Below, piece after piece: positions 7,401 through 13,301 of a DNA stretch of 64,000 nucleotides. Source of the DNA: CAZOWW01 sp964583765 (lineage in GTDB: Bacteria; Actinomycetota; Actinomycetes; Actinomycetales; Kineosporiaceae); assembly GCA_964583765.1 (NCBI GenBank), contig CAZOWW010000010.1, positions 1-64,000 on the forward strand. Reading direction: 5' to 3'. The notes under the pieces are model-generated. The model was not told where the DNA came from and searched no databases. It saw nothing but the letters and a program-made list of their open reading frames with translations. Within the stretch, counting starts at the first letter, position 1. Each line of letters opens with the position of its first letter. The translations under genes were made by a program, and so were the position numbers.

Positions 7401-7801
7401 CGCCATCCTCGCGGCGTCAGGAACCGGTGCTCCGCCGTCACAGTGATGCAGCGCCCGTTCTCGGTCAGCACCTCGAACAGCGCGGCGGTGCCCTTGGCGA
7501 ACGGAGCGCCGTCCGTCAGCGCCGGCCCGCTGCGGGTCAGCACCGTGACGGGCACCCCACGTTCCGCCAGGGTGTCGACGCGCTCGTGCCTGCCTTCCAG
7601 CGGCAGCCAGATCCGCGTCCAGGGCGCGATGCAACCGCGCCCGCCCTGCCAGTACAGCACCCGCCAGGTGTCGTCGAGCGGCGGCAGCAGCTGGTCAGGG
7701 CGGGCCTGCGCCCGCCAGCGGACGCGCGGGTCGTCGGGCGCCGTCCGCAGCCGGGCGTCCAGCAGCCCGAGCGCGCCCGCGTCGGAGGCGGCGTACGGCA
7801 A
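4412..7801 (-). CDS. terL: large terminase subunit (ATPase + nuclease) with two inteins
   Basis: Packages DNA into the prohead and cuts concatemers. The open frame is 1129 codons, but two inteins (residues 57-373 and 758-1022) must be removed, leaving an extein of about 547 residues, a normal TerL length. The spliced Walker A is WQGGRG-SGKT with intein 1 inserted inside it. The Walker B region is weak (SACWCSEIGLWEKW). The RNase H-like nuclease shows VIGVDPSDG, IVVEKNHGGEW and PDRLDSLVWA; intein 2 lies just before the last one. Both inteins therefore disrupt catalytic centres. Start is ATG 7801, next to the stop of the upstream gene at 7802. The likely small subunit lies about 0.5 kb upstream in the same operon. 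Confidence 0.92.
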   Translation of the reverse strand: MPYAASDAGALGLLDARLRTAPDDPRVRWRAQARPDQLLPPLDDTWRVLYWQGGRGCIAPWTRIWLPLEGRHERVDTLAERGVPVTVLTRSGPALTDGAPFAKGTAALFEVLTENGRCITVTAEHRFLTPRGWRRLADVREGQILAAGAPVPPQAHSGCPSCCPAGGRRSTRTPGDSQDRCPTCHRSCDPRPQTAAGTGLARAPSPGDAGERTPWPWPAGALAFSPGCSRPRRPCTRPARSSSAPAGLSTAGAVSREASFSGAPSPRSRPSSPLSPGSSSGSRPASAGFPRRQESSDGGSWPGAPETASVPGSPRRSCLSALASSGDLCAASPDYITEWTRIRTILPAGTGIFYDLTVPGAEHYLAEGIWNHNSGKTRSGAQALVEIILADAAGDGQYGIVAPTYRDAWTVCVEGESGLLAALGTTPGEVKQGTSKTVLYAHRSYGEIGLRNGHTIFIDSADDGALRVQGKNLSACWCSEIGLWEKWDTAWNESIRYAVRKGVSVVLADGTPKASRPARALVRSLIRNEPEHGGVIVRRLRTIDNVANLSRSFYRAVVGASKGTRLERQELEGELLDDVPNALWLRDQLEAIQVPAVGGEGGIPFLHRAVIGVDPSDGNETSDEQAYTIAGLGGDLLDTLYVAKNWGGQEAPASFARRVILEAVAWHARIVVEKNHGGEWLRSTFRQVMKELVQSGRVPADHQPPVVLIWASLAKRVRAEPVSALYERGVVRHCKMIEPDSEGRPYPVAMVELEDQMCIAAGELVTTARGDVPVEQVRAGDYALTRAGWRRVYRAGLTGIKDTVAIETGNGSVICTRDHPVYVSGSGFIRADEVQTGSTLISCLVPPSTPLSSTRARSTTGTSGMATTRPAGRGAGFCSTGRSGKTSTSRPSRPAGMCTTSITTGGTTPGPIWSPFRPETITAGTSTRTARAARSLTRSGSAAPSGKMSGDSGSRASTPVLSAGASTSPDRTSPRSTALASAATGLCTAVVRSVRASGARPVYDLSVEGQPEFFAGGLLVHNCTFTAAFGERSPDRLDSLVWACTPFLNSSFAVPGPAGRRDWAAKAEMGEFAPDGPALGESARKKIASLHGGLMSDAADNWSLEDFAPSDDREPERIAGPRGSVHLWR
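4736..5530 (-). mobile_element. intein 2 of TerL (Cys1 ... HN / Cys+1)
   Basis: 265 codons in frame with TerL. It begins with Cys (CIAAGELVTTARGDVPVEQ), has a block B TxxH motif (VICTRDHPVYV), and ends with a block F/G pattern (ARPVYDLSVEG then GGLLVHN) followed by Cys of the C-extein (CTFTAAFGE). These are the residues needed for class 1 splicing. The middle of the intein frame is low-complexity Ser/Thr/Arg-rich and is simply the alternative frame of an HNH gene (4791-5276). The splicing domain thus looks like a mini-intein into which a separate gene was inserted without breaking the intein frame. Confidence 0.88.
4791..5276 (-). CDS. HNH endonuclease nested out of frame in TerL intein 2
   Basis: 161 residues on the same strand as terL but in another frame. 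The core is an HNH_3-type motif (LLLHRTIWEDEHEQAVPPGW, then HVHHIDHDRGNNAGANLVAL) and the C-terminus carries a Cys4 zinc ribbon (YTCAECG ... FYCSRKC). The product is a homing endonuclease expected to cut intein-less terL alleles. Being out of frame, it must be translated from its own start (ATG 5276) rather than cut out of the intein, so splicing and homing functions are separate polypeptides. No strong Shine-Dalgarno is obvious in the upstream 20 nt. Confidence 0.85.
   Translation of the reverse strand: MPRTPVNPFVEYKGEKYYRDKRDGYYKTSRTRGRLLLHRTIWEDEHEQAVPPGWHVHHIDHDRGNNAGANLVALPAGDHHRRHINEDGPRGAFADPFGVRSAKRKDEWRQRKPRKYTCAECGSEYKSRSNKPTFYCSRKCCDRAMHRRRAERARERRAAGL
6683..7633 (-). mobile_element. 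intein 1 of TerL, inserted in the Walker A loop
   Basis: 317 codons in frame with TerL. It starts with Cys (CIAPWTRIWLPLEG) after WQGGRG, shows block B (CITVTAEHRFLT), and ends with YDLTVPGAEHYLAEGIWNHN followed by Ser+1 of SGKT. All canonical splice-junction residues are present. The central part is low-complexity and is the complement of an HNH gene read from the other strand (6808-7446). Insertion in the P-loop means unspliced TerL cannot bind ATP, which couples packaging to splicing. Confidence 0.88.
6808..7446 (+). CDS. HNH endonuclease encoded antisense inside TerL intein 1
   Basis: 212 residues on the + strand, wholly within the intein-1 segment of the - strand terL gene. The N-terminus is NUMOD3-like (MTQEQKDKIGAANRGRKLS), a helix-turn-helix follows (MSCQEIADSMGVSAETVRRR), and the catalytic HNH motif lies at about residues 115-165 (GYVRQHRLVMERELGRYLLP, then VVDHRNGDKSDNDPGNLQVF). 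The start may be ATG 6808 or, with a better ribosome site (AAAGG), ATG 6829. Its expression needs a + strand promoter that would oppose terminase transcription. Domain order is typical of phage homing endonucleases. Confidence 0.87.
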   Translation: MPRKGHRMTQEQKDKIGAANRGRKLSPEHLARTRRPTIPVDEGILRTLAAIPMSCQEIADSMGVSAETVRRRMKLLAIPRLPSKARPERNYFWQGGYTVDEDGYILVRTPGHPQATATGYVRQHRLVMERELGRYLLPSEVVDHRNGDKSDNDPGNLQVFASNADHLRDNMTGNRNVPAEVREHLRQESVLRARQRVAAILAASGTGAPPSQ

Positions 7802-8032
7802 TCAGATCCTGCTCGGCCCTGGCCCGGCGTCCACGGTTTCCTGCTCCACGGGCGCCGCCTCGGCCTCGGCCGCCTCGATCTCCCGGCCGAGCTGCGACCA
7901 GAAGTGCCTCATGTGCGCGGCGTGCTCGGTGACGGCCCACTCCTGCACCCGGCTGTCTCGCACGTCCGCCCGCAGGCTGACGTTGCCGTGGATGGTCACG
8001 TTCTGGCCGTCCCGGCTGATCCACAGTGTCAT
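7802..8032 (-). CDS. small acidic hypothetical protein
   Basis: 76 residues from ATG 8032, preceded by GAGAGGGAGACTGAA. The first half (MTLWISRDGQNVTIHGNVSL) looks like a short beta-sheet unit and the second half is a charged helix rich in Glu and Ala. It ends one base before the terL start, so it is probably translationally linked to the terminase. No known domain recognised. Confidence 0.7.
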   Translation of the reverse strand: MTLWISRDGQNVTIHGNVSLRADVRDSRVQEWAVTEHAAHMRHFWSQLGREIEAAEAEAAPVEQETVDAGPGPSRI

Positions 8033-8033
8033 T

Positions 8034-8276
8034 TCAGTCTCCCTCTCCGTCAAGCCATCGCCACACGGTTCCGTACTCCGGGTGGCCGTGAATCCGCTCC
8101 AGGTCGGCCAGGGAAGACCACACTGAGTGCGACCGGTACTCGGTGAGCCACCGGACGGCCACCGTGCCGTCAGTGAAGACCACGCCCTCGAACTGGACGT
8201 CGTCAGGCGCATTGGCCGCCCCCTGCTCGATGTACTCGGCAGGCGGGGATGGCCTGTACACCTCGAACCGCCGCAT
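8034..8276 (-). CDS. conserved small phage hypothetical (VRWL...HGHPEYG motif)
   Basis: 80 residues from ATG 8276. It contains FEGVVFTDGTVAVRWLTEYR and LERIHGHPEYGTVWRWL, a pattern I recall from many actinophage and actinobacterial hypothetical proteins of similar size. No catalytic residues are evident. It is packed between the small terminase and the 76-residue gene before terL. Confidence 0.75.
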   Translation of the reverse strand: MRRFEVYRPSPPAEYIEQGAANAPDDVQFEGVVFTDGTVAVRWLTEYRSHSVWSSLADLERIHGHPEYGTVWRWLDGEGD

Positions 8277-8286
8277 GCCCGTCTCC

Positions 8287-9006
8287 CTACGCCACGATCT
8301 TCAGATGCCGCCGCACGGCTTCCCGCGCGACCTGCTTGCCCTCGAACCCTACGCCGGACTCCTCCAGCGCCGCGTCGATCGCCCGCTCGATCATGTCGGC
8401 GGTCTGCTTCTGGATGCCGACCAGCCGCTCGGCGATGTTCAGCTTGGAGATGTCCAGCAGCAGCCGGGCCAGCCGGTCGAGGCCGCGCTCGTACAGCAGC
8501 ACCTCCATCCGCAGCTGCTCGCCCGCCTTGCTGTGGGCGTACCGCAGCTGGTCGTTGGCGAACATCGGCGCGACCTTCGCGCGCAGCAGCTCCTTGACCG
8601 CCTTCACCTCAGCCGCCAGGTCCATCAGCTCCGAGAGCGGGTCGGCGACCGGGTCGGGCCGCAGCAGCTTCTCGCCGCCGTCGGACATGATCCCCGCCAG
8701 CCGCTCGGACATCCTGCCCTCGACGGCGCGCAGCGTGACGGCGTGGCTGGGCATCCCGCCCGGCCCCATGCCGTGCTTGGTGCAGCGCGGCGGGTCCGAC
8801 CCCGCCACCGCGTAGTTGCGGCAGGTGCCCCGGCCTTCCAGGCCACGGCAGCGGTACATGCCCGTGACGTCCTCGGCCTCTTCCAGGTACTCGTCGGGCA
8901 TGTGCAGCAGGCAGTACTCCAGGCCCTCGATCTCGTCGTTGCGGCACTGGGTGCCCTGCGCGGTGGTCTCCTTGCACGCGCGCCCGTGCCCGTACGTGGA
9001 CGTCAT
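8287..9006 (-). CDS. probable small terminase subunit
   Basis: 239 residues from ATG 9006. The N-terminal third has two Cys/His clusters (CRNDEIEGLEYCLLH and YRCRGLEGRGTC with CTKHG), suggesting zinc-bound DNA recognition. The rest is helical, with the pattern LYERGLDRLARLLLDISKLN followed by a short C-terminal region (AIDAALEESGVGFEGKQ). Proteins of this helical type lie just upstream of large terminases in actinophages and serve as the DNA-recognition subunit. Assignment rests on position and this resemblance. The ATG overlaps the stop of the upstream membrane-protein gene. Confidence 0.65.
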   Translation of the reverse strand: MTSTYGHGRACKETTAQGTQCRNDEIEGLEYCLLHMPDEYLEEAEDVTGMYRCRGLEGRGTCRNYAVAGSDPPRCTKHGMGPGGMPSHAVTLRAVEGRMSERLAGIMSDGGEKLLRPDPVADPLSELMDLAAEVKAVKELLRAKVAPMFANDQLRYAHSKAGEQLRMEVLLYERGLDRLARLLLDISKLNIAERLVGIQKQTADMIERAIDAALEESGVGFEGKQVAREAVRRHLKIVA

Positions 9007-9470
9007 GAGCGTGCTCCCGTCTTGTCCGCGCGCAGCCGGCCCCGGATCTGCGCCGCCAGCCGCGCCGCCTCCGGCCCCGGCTCCAGGTCCGCCAGCCGCG
9101 ATATGTCGTTCTCGATCTGGGTCAGGTCCACGCCCAGATCCTCCCGCATCCCGATCGTCGCGCTGTGGGCGTCGGAGCTGAACAGCGCGGCCAGGCCGGC
9201 GGTCAGGTTGGCGGCGTCCGTGCTGGCGTTACAGTAGAAGCTGATGAACGTCACGAACAGCACGGTCGAGCTGACGTCGATGAACCCGTGGATGAACGGC
9301 CCGCCCGCGCCCAGCCAGTGGGCGGTGATCACCAGCATGCACAGCAGCCACAGGCCGGTCCTGACCCCGGCGAACACCGTGATCCACAGTGACAGCCGGC
9401 GCTGGCCGGAGACGTGCTCGTGGGTGTGCGGGACGTGCCGCGCCCGCTTGCTCACCCACGACGTCACCAT
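9003..9470 (-). CDS. membrane protein with cytoplasmic tail
   Basis: 155 residues from ATG 9470 (GGGGGCT upstream). There are two to three hydrophobic spans (LWITVFAGVRTGLWLLCMLV and FIDVSSTVLFVTFISFY), then an acidic helical tail. The basic N-terminus (SKRARHVPHTHEHV) predicts a cytoplasmic start. The gene overlaps the next gene by four bases. Function unknown; a superinfection or lysis role would be guesswork. Confidence 0.65.
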   Translation of the reverse strand: MVTSWVSKRARHVPHTHEHVSGQRRLSLWITVFAGVRTGLWLLCMLVITAHWLGAGGPFIHGFIDVSSTVLFVTFISFYCNASTDAANLTAGLAALFSSDAHSATIGMREDLGVDLTQIENDISRLADLEPGPEAARLAAQIRGRLRADKTGARS

Positions 9471-9512
9471 CACAGCCCCCAGTATGTCCGAGCGCTCGCG
9501 CGCGGCGCACAT

Positions 9513-9547
9513 GAAGGGGGCGGCGCTCCCTTAGCGCCGCCCCCTTC
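9513..9547. terminator. 15-bp perfect GC hairpin
   Basis: Arms 9513-9527 and 9533-9547 are perfectly complementary with loop CCCTT. On the - strand it lies between the secreted-protein gene ending at 9677 and the membrane-protein gene starting at 9470. The 207-bp spacer also holds two further GC-rich inverted repeats and no gene. A terminator or attenuator separating accessory genes from the terminase operon is likely. Confidence 0.72.
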
Positions 9548-9676
9548 CTTCGCGCCCTCGCCCCTCGCCGCGCCCCGCACCCCTGAGGGGCCGCTGGCCG
9601 GGGCGGAACGGGCGCGGTGCGCCCCGGCCGCCGGATTCGGAGCCGGCGGTGACCGGGGGCGCTGACCCCCGCCTTG

Positions 9677-10582
9677 TTACGGGAGGGAGCCGACCGCCAC
9701 GTCAAACGCCGAGCCGACGCCGAACGAGGACGGCTGGAGCGTGATCACGTTGCCGCCGCCCAGCGTCCCGCTGCTGGTCGTGGTGCCGGTGTACTCCCCG
9801 TAGTTCGGCGCGTCGAACGTGAGGCGCTTGGTCGGCGCGTGCGTGCCGCCGCCGAGCAGTTCGTCGATACCCACGCGGGTGTAGGAGGCGAGGATGTCGC
9901 TGGCGTTCAGCGTCGCCGCGTCAGGGCCGCTGGTGGTGGTGATACCGACGCCAGGGTCCTTGAACCCGCCGTGCACGCCGGTCAGGTCGGCCAGCTCGTC
10001 GTTGTCGGACTCGGTCGGCCCGGCGATGAACGCGAGGTTGGCGTGCCCGGTCGACTCATACATCTCCAGGTAGTAGGAGTCGCCGGCATCGACGCACTGG
10101 TCGGAACCGAAGTCGATCAGCGGGACCAGGTCGGCGGTGGGGACGGGGGCAGGGCCGGTCCCGTTGTCGATGCGCCCGTACTCCACCGTCCACTGGTCGG
10201 CGGCGCAGGTGGACGGGGTGAAGTCCGACGTGGGCAGGTAGTCCGCGCCGGTCGGCGCGTACGTGGTCCTGTTGTCGTCCCAGACCAGGCCGAGCCCGAA
10301 CGTGTGCCCGCCCGTGCTGACGTTCGCGCCGAGCGCGATCCCGACGGCGATGGCGTCCGGGGTGGTGCCCGCGACGCCGGTCACCTCGGTGCCGGCCGGG
10401 ACGGTGACGGTGCCCCGCACGTCGTTGTACCCGTTGACCCCGTTGCCCTGGAGCGCGTAGCCCGCCAGGAACTGGGAGTAGTGCGCCGCGACTTGCGCCG
10501 CGTCGGCGCTGGCGGCGAGGCTGGCCCCGCCGAGCGCGAGCGCCGCCGCTGCGGCCCCCGCGAGAATCGTCTTCTTGAGCAT
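9677..10582 (-). CDS. secreted protein with Sec signal peptide
   Basis: 301 residues from ATG 10582, preceded by AAGGAAGG. The N-terminus is a textbook Sec signal peptide: basic n-region (MLKKT), hydrophobic Ala-rich core, and a probable cleavage site after ASADA. The mature part is Gly/Thr/Asp-rich, beta-rich, with a Cys pair (STCAADQW and DQCVDAG) that could form a disulfide. It resembles extracellular all-beta domains, but I recognise no specific family. A secreted phage product outside the lysis set is unusual; export before lysis or modification of the infected cell surface is possible. The gene is flanked by a hairpin at its 3' end and looks like a single accessory unit. Confidence 0.75.
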   Translation of the reverse strand: MLKKTILAGAAAAALALGGASLAASADAAQVAAHYSQFLAGYALQGNGVNGYNDVRGTVTVPAGTEVTGVAGTTPDAIAVGIALGANVSTGGHTFGLGLVWDDNRTTYAPTGADYLPTSDFTPSTCAADQWTVEYGRIDNGTGPAPVPTADLVPLIDFGSDQCVDAGDSYYLEMYESTGHANLAFIAGPTESDNDELADLTGVHGGFKDPGVGITTTSGPDAATLNASDILASYTRVGIDELLGGGTHAPTKRLTFDAPNYGEYTGTTTSSGTLGGGNVITLQPSSFGVGSAFDVAVGSLP

Positions 10583-10628
10583 GGTCTGCCTTCCTTGTCT
10601 GTGTTCCGTTTGCCGTACCGGTGGCACG

Positions 10629-11078
10629 CTACCAGCCGGCGCGGGCGGCGGCCGGGGCGAGCGCAGGCTGTGACATGGCCGTTATGAAAGCGTCGGCCCA
10701 GTCGCGCATCGCCTGGATGTACCGGTCCGTCTCGTCGTCGCCGTCGCCCGGCGTCGGGAAGGGAAGGCGAGGCTCGTCGGCGTACGAGGGGTTCGGGGAC
10801 GGTCCGTCTGCGGGGCCGGGGAAGGGAAGGCGTGTTTCGGCTTGTCCGGCGTAAGCGTACTCGTCGCCGAAGAAGTACTCGCCCAGGCGGCCCTCCGGCC
10901 AGTCCCAGGTCTGGCCGTCCCACTCCGGCAGCCGGCCGCCGATCAGCTCCGTCTGCCACAGCTGCGGCTCGGCCCGGCCGCGCCGCCGCTCCGTCAGCCA
11001 CGCGACCGTGATCCACGCGGTGAAGATGGCCAGCGCGAACAGGCCGCTGGCGATCGTCTGGTCCAGGGTGATGCTCAT
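10629..11078 (-). CDS. N-terminally anchored membrane protein
   Basis: 149 residues from ATG 11078 after AAAGGGAGAAAGATC. One membrane segment (IASGLFALAIFTAWITVAWL) is followed by a basic patch, then a Pro/Gly/Asp-rich region with an imperfect internal repeat (TRLPFPGPADGPSPNP and PRLPFPTPGDGDD) and a C-terminal helix. The layout suggests a membrane anchor displaying a disordered cytoplasmic domain. Family not recognised. Confidence 0.68.
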   Translation of the reverse strand: MSITLDQTIASGLFALAIFTAWITVAWLTERRRGRAEPQLWQTELIGGRLPEWDGQTWDWPEGRLGEYFFGDEYAYAGQAETRLPFPGPADGPSPNPSYADEPRLPFPTPGDGDDETDRYIQAMRDWADAFITAMSQPALAPAAARAGW

Positions 11079-11106
11079 GATCTTTCTCCCTTTTGGTGAC
11101 TTTTAG

Positions 11107-11649
11107 CTAGCATCCGTCGTACGGTGCCCACGCTGAGTAGCCGCTCAGCGCCACCTCCTTGTCGAACGCCGCCCACTGGGTGGCCGGGGACGCGTCCTCG
11201 GGCAGCCCGCCGAAGCCGAGCGAGCGCCAGGTGCTGGGCAGGAACTGGAACAGCCCGCCCGCCCCGCTGTAGGGGTTGACGGCGCGCGGGTTGCCGCCGG
11301 ACTCGCGGCTGATGATGCACCCGGCGACGCCGCCGGACGACACCCGCGAGTAGCTGACCGTCTGCACGCCGGCGCGCGGCGCGGCGGCGGCGTGGCGGCA
11401 GCTCAGCGTCACCCGCTCCCCGGCGTAGATCGAGTCCGGGTCGCCGATGCCGCTGGCGGCGGCCAGGGCGCGGTAGTCGCCGGCGTTCCCGCAGTACCGG
11501 GCGGCGATGGAGGAGAGGGTGTCGCCCCGGTGCACGGTGTAGTGCCCGGCGGCCATCAGCGCGGGGGCGAGCGCGATGGCGGCGAGCGATCTTGGCGAGG
11601 TAAAGCGGGTGAGGCCAGCGAGAATGCGGTTACCGACGCCATTCAGCAT
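11107..11649 (-). CDS. LysM + lytic transglycosylase-like peptidoglycan hydrolase
   Basis: 180 residues from ATG 11649 (AAGGATA upstream). An N-terminal hydrophobic segment (LAAIALAPALMAAGH) probably acts as signal or anchor. A LysM peptidoglycan-binding module follows (HYTVHRGDTLSSIAARYCGN ... IYAGERVTL). The C-terminal lysozyme-like domain has the catalytic Glu in CIISRESGGNPRAVNPYSGA and the GLFQFLPSTW signature, like Rpf/transglycosylase proteins of actinobacteria. It cleaves the glycan backbone of peptidoglycan. It could be the endolysin or a secreted wall-remodelling enzyme; signal and LysM favour action from outside the membrane. Confidence 0.85.
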   Translation of the reverse strand: MLNGVGNRILAGLTRFTSPRSLAAIALAPALMAAGHYTVHRGDTLSSIAARYCGNAGDYRALAAASGIGDPDSIYAGERVTLSCRHAAAAPRAGVQTVSYSRVSSGGVAGCIISRESGGNPRAVNPYSGAGGLFQFLPSTWRSLGFGGLPEDASPATQWAAFDKEVALSGYSAWAPYDGC

Positions 11650-11779
11650 TGATATCCTTGAATCGGGTCCGCGCCGTCGTCAGGGTGCTTTGCCAGGAGC
11701 CAGCCTGCGTCTCGGCCTTGTGAAATCAGGAGCGTAACAGGAAGGTCTCGTTTCCGCGCGCTCTTGCCCGGAAATGCAG

Positions 11780-11807
11780 AACGCCCCCGCGTAATCGCGG
11801 GGGCGTT
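11780..11807. terminator. 12-bp hairpin, probable terminator
   Basis: Arms AACGCCCCCGCG (11780-11791) and complement (11796-11807) with loop TAAT. It lies 16 nt beyond the stop of the - strand gene at 11824. The rest of the 174-bp spacer (11650-11823) shows nothing else that I can identify. Confidence 0.75.
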
Positions 11808-11823
11808 TCTCATTGGGTGCTAC

Positions 11824-12042
11824 TTAGAAATCAGTGGCGTCCACGACGGCCTGGGCTGCCGTGACCGCGTCCGCGATAGCGCGTTTCGCGTCGCGCGCCG
11901 CCTTGCGCGCCTCGTTCTTCTCGGCGTCGGTCAGCGGCCCGCGCTTCTCCAGCGCCAGCTCGTACACGCGGTCGGCCGCGTCCAGTGCGTCTGTCAGGTA
12001 GTCGCGCAGCTCGTCGGCGTACAGGTACAGGTCACCGCTCAT
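11824..12042 (-). CDS. small acidic coiled-coil protein
   Basis: 72 residues from ATG 12042. Almost entirely helical and Ala/Asp/Arg-rich (LRDYLTDALDAADRVYELAL and KAARDAKRAIADAVTAAQAV). Last gene before a terminator hairpin. No family recognised. Confidence 0.65.
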   Translation of the reverse strand: MSGDLYLYADELRDYLTDALDAADRVYELALEKRGPLTDAEKNEARKAARDAKRAIADAVTAAQAVVDATDF

Positions 12043-12054
12043 CGTCCGCCTCCC

Positions 12055-12318
12055 TCAAATCGCTATTCCGTTGGCGCTCAGGTACTGCCGCGCCTCGTCG
12101 CTGCCCATGTACAGGGCCAGCGCCCGCTCCAGACCGCTGACGTAGCTCGCGTTTTCGCGGGTATCCTCCCGCGTCGCCCGGATGGTCAGGATCTCCCTGA
12201 CCACCGCGTCCGCGTACCGGTCGCCGCCGCTCGTGCCGGTGCTGAAGCCTGCGGGAAGCCCCGCCAGGCGCGTGGCGCGCTGCCCGGTCGGGTCGACGTC
12301 CATCTTCCATACGTTCAT
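12055..12318 (-). CDS. small hypothetical protein behind the GTTTACACTATTG element
   Basis: 87 residues from ATG 12318 after CAAGGGAGACAGGCC. The C-terminal half is helical (YVSGLERALALYMGSDEARQ). It is the only left-arm gene preceded by the bipartite element shared with four right-arm sites, so it is probably expressed in the same temporal class as the genes at 38.8, 40.6 and 41.6 kb. Function unknown. Confidence 0.68.
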   Translation of the reverse strand: MNVWKMDVDPTGQRATRLAGLPAGFSTGTSGGDRYADAVVREILTIRATREDTRENASYVSGLERALALYMGSDEARQYLSANGIAI

Positions 12319-12348
12319 GGCCTGTCTCCCTTGTCTTCCTTACGCCTT

Positions 12349-12384
12349 CAATAGTGTAAACAGCAGGACCGCCCAGGGTATTCC
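12349..12384 (-). promoter_or_regulatory. copy E of GGAAT-N18-GTTTACACTATTG element
   Basis: On the - strand GGAAT (12384-12380) is followed after 18 nt by GTTTACACTATTG (12361-12349), 30 nt upstream of the ATG at 12318. Spacing and boxes match four right-arm copies. GGAAT-N18-GTT is the known consensus of the Streptomyces ECF factor SigR, though the conserved block here extends well past GTT. Confidence 0.72.
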
Positions 12385-12419
12385 CCTGAGCGGCCCCGTC
12401 TCGATTGGCGCGGCCGGGG

Positions 12420-12704
12420 CTACTCCGGCAGGGGCACGTCCTGCGCCGGGTAGCGCCGCCGCCGCCGCCCTTCCGGCTCGTCGGCCTCCGCTGCGCGGTC
12501 GGTGCCGGCGGCCGGCGGGGCCAGCTCGGCCAGCGGGCCGTAGTTGAACTCGATCTCGGCCGCGTCGTACGAGCCAAACTTGTCGGCGACCCGCTCCAGG
12601 ATCTTGCGGTCGAGGCTGACCAGCCAGCGCTGGCCGTTCGGGGTCTGCTGCACCTGCGCCCACAGGTCGCCGTCCTTGTCGCGGAACACCCGCTCGTCAG
12701 TCAC
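12420..12704 (-). CDS. small hypothetical protein
   Basis: 94 residues from ATG 12704. The N-terminal part reads as a compact beta-rich unit (VFRDKDGDLWAQVQQTPNGQ), then FGSYDAAEIEFNYGPL, and an Arg-rich, disordered tail. The start overlaps the stop of the lipoprotein gene upstream. Family not recognised. Confidence 0.68.
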   Translation of the reverse strand: MTDERVFRDKDGDLWAQVQQTPNGQRWLVSLDRKILERVADKFGSYDAAEIEFNYGPLAELAPPAAGTDRAAEADEPEGRRRRRYPAQDVPLPE

Positions 12705-13101
12705 CGCACACCGCCTTGACCTGCTCCAGCGAGGTGTTGAGCTGCATGACGCTGGTGTACGCCAGGCCAGCGGCCACGCCGTCCTCGGCGTTCTTCAGGC
12801 GCTGCGGCACGCCAGGGGCGGCGGCGTCCTGGCGTAGCTCCTGCTCCATGATCGTCGTCTCGCTCACCCCGCTGATCACGTCGCCGTTCTTCTGGCTGAT
12901 AACCATCTGCTTGTCGTACGACTTCAGCTGCGCGAGCAGCGCCGCGCACTGCGCGGGCCGGGCGGGCGCGGCGGCCGTGGCCGTCCCGCCCCCGCAGCCT
13001 GCCAGGGCGACGCACAGCCAGACGACCAGCGCGATCATGATGACCGCGCCCAGGTTGACGGTGACCTCGACGCTATGCGAGTACCGCCTGATCTTGCTCA
13101 T
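12697..13101 (-). CDS. lipoprotein
   Basis: 134 residues from ATG 13101, preceded by AAGGGAGAAGGATC. A basic N-terminus is followed by a hydrophobic stretch ending in a lipobox (VALAGC), predicting lipid attachment on the outer face of the membrane. The mature domain is helical with two further cysteines near the ends (QCAALLAQLK, AVCGD), which may pair. Phage lipoproteins often act in superinfection exclusion; here that is only an inference from topology. Confidence 0.75.
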   Translation of the reverse strand: MSKIRRYSHSVEVTVNLGAVIMIALVVWLCVALAGCGGGTATAAAPARPAQCAALLAQLKSYDKQMVISQKNGDVISGVSETTIMEQELRQDAAAPGVPQRLKNAEDGVAAGLAYTSVMQLNTSLEQVKAVCGD

Positions 13102-13301
13102 GATCCTTCTCCCTTGAGCAGCGGCCCCGCCGTGCGAATCTCGGACGGCCGGTACCCCGCCAGCGTCGTCGTGACCAGCGAGCCGCCGGACTTGTCGAGG
13201 ATCTGGCTGAGACGCGCCTGCGCGGCCTTGTTGCCGTCGAACGGCCCGTCCCACAGGTGCTGCCCGTTGCGGTTCACCCAGAGGGCGTAGCAGGTGCTCA
13301 T
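13098..13301 (-). CDS. small hypothetical protein
   Basis: 67 residues from ATG 13301 after AAGGGAGAAGGATC, the same leader as the next gene. Contains WVNRNGQHLWDGPFDGNKAA and a short helix. Its stop overlaps the lipoprotein start by four bases, showing tight coupling. Family not recognised. Confidence 0.65.
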   Translation of the reverse strand: MSTCYALWVNRNGQHLWDGPFDGNKAAQARLSQILDKSGGSLVTTTLAGYRPSEIRTAGPLLKGEGS

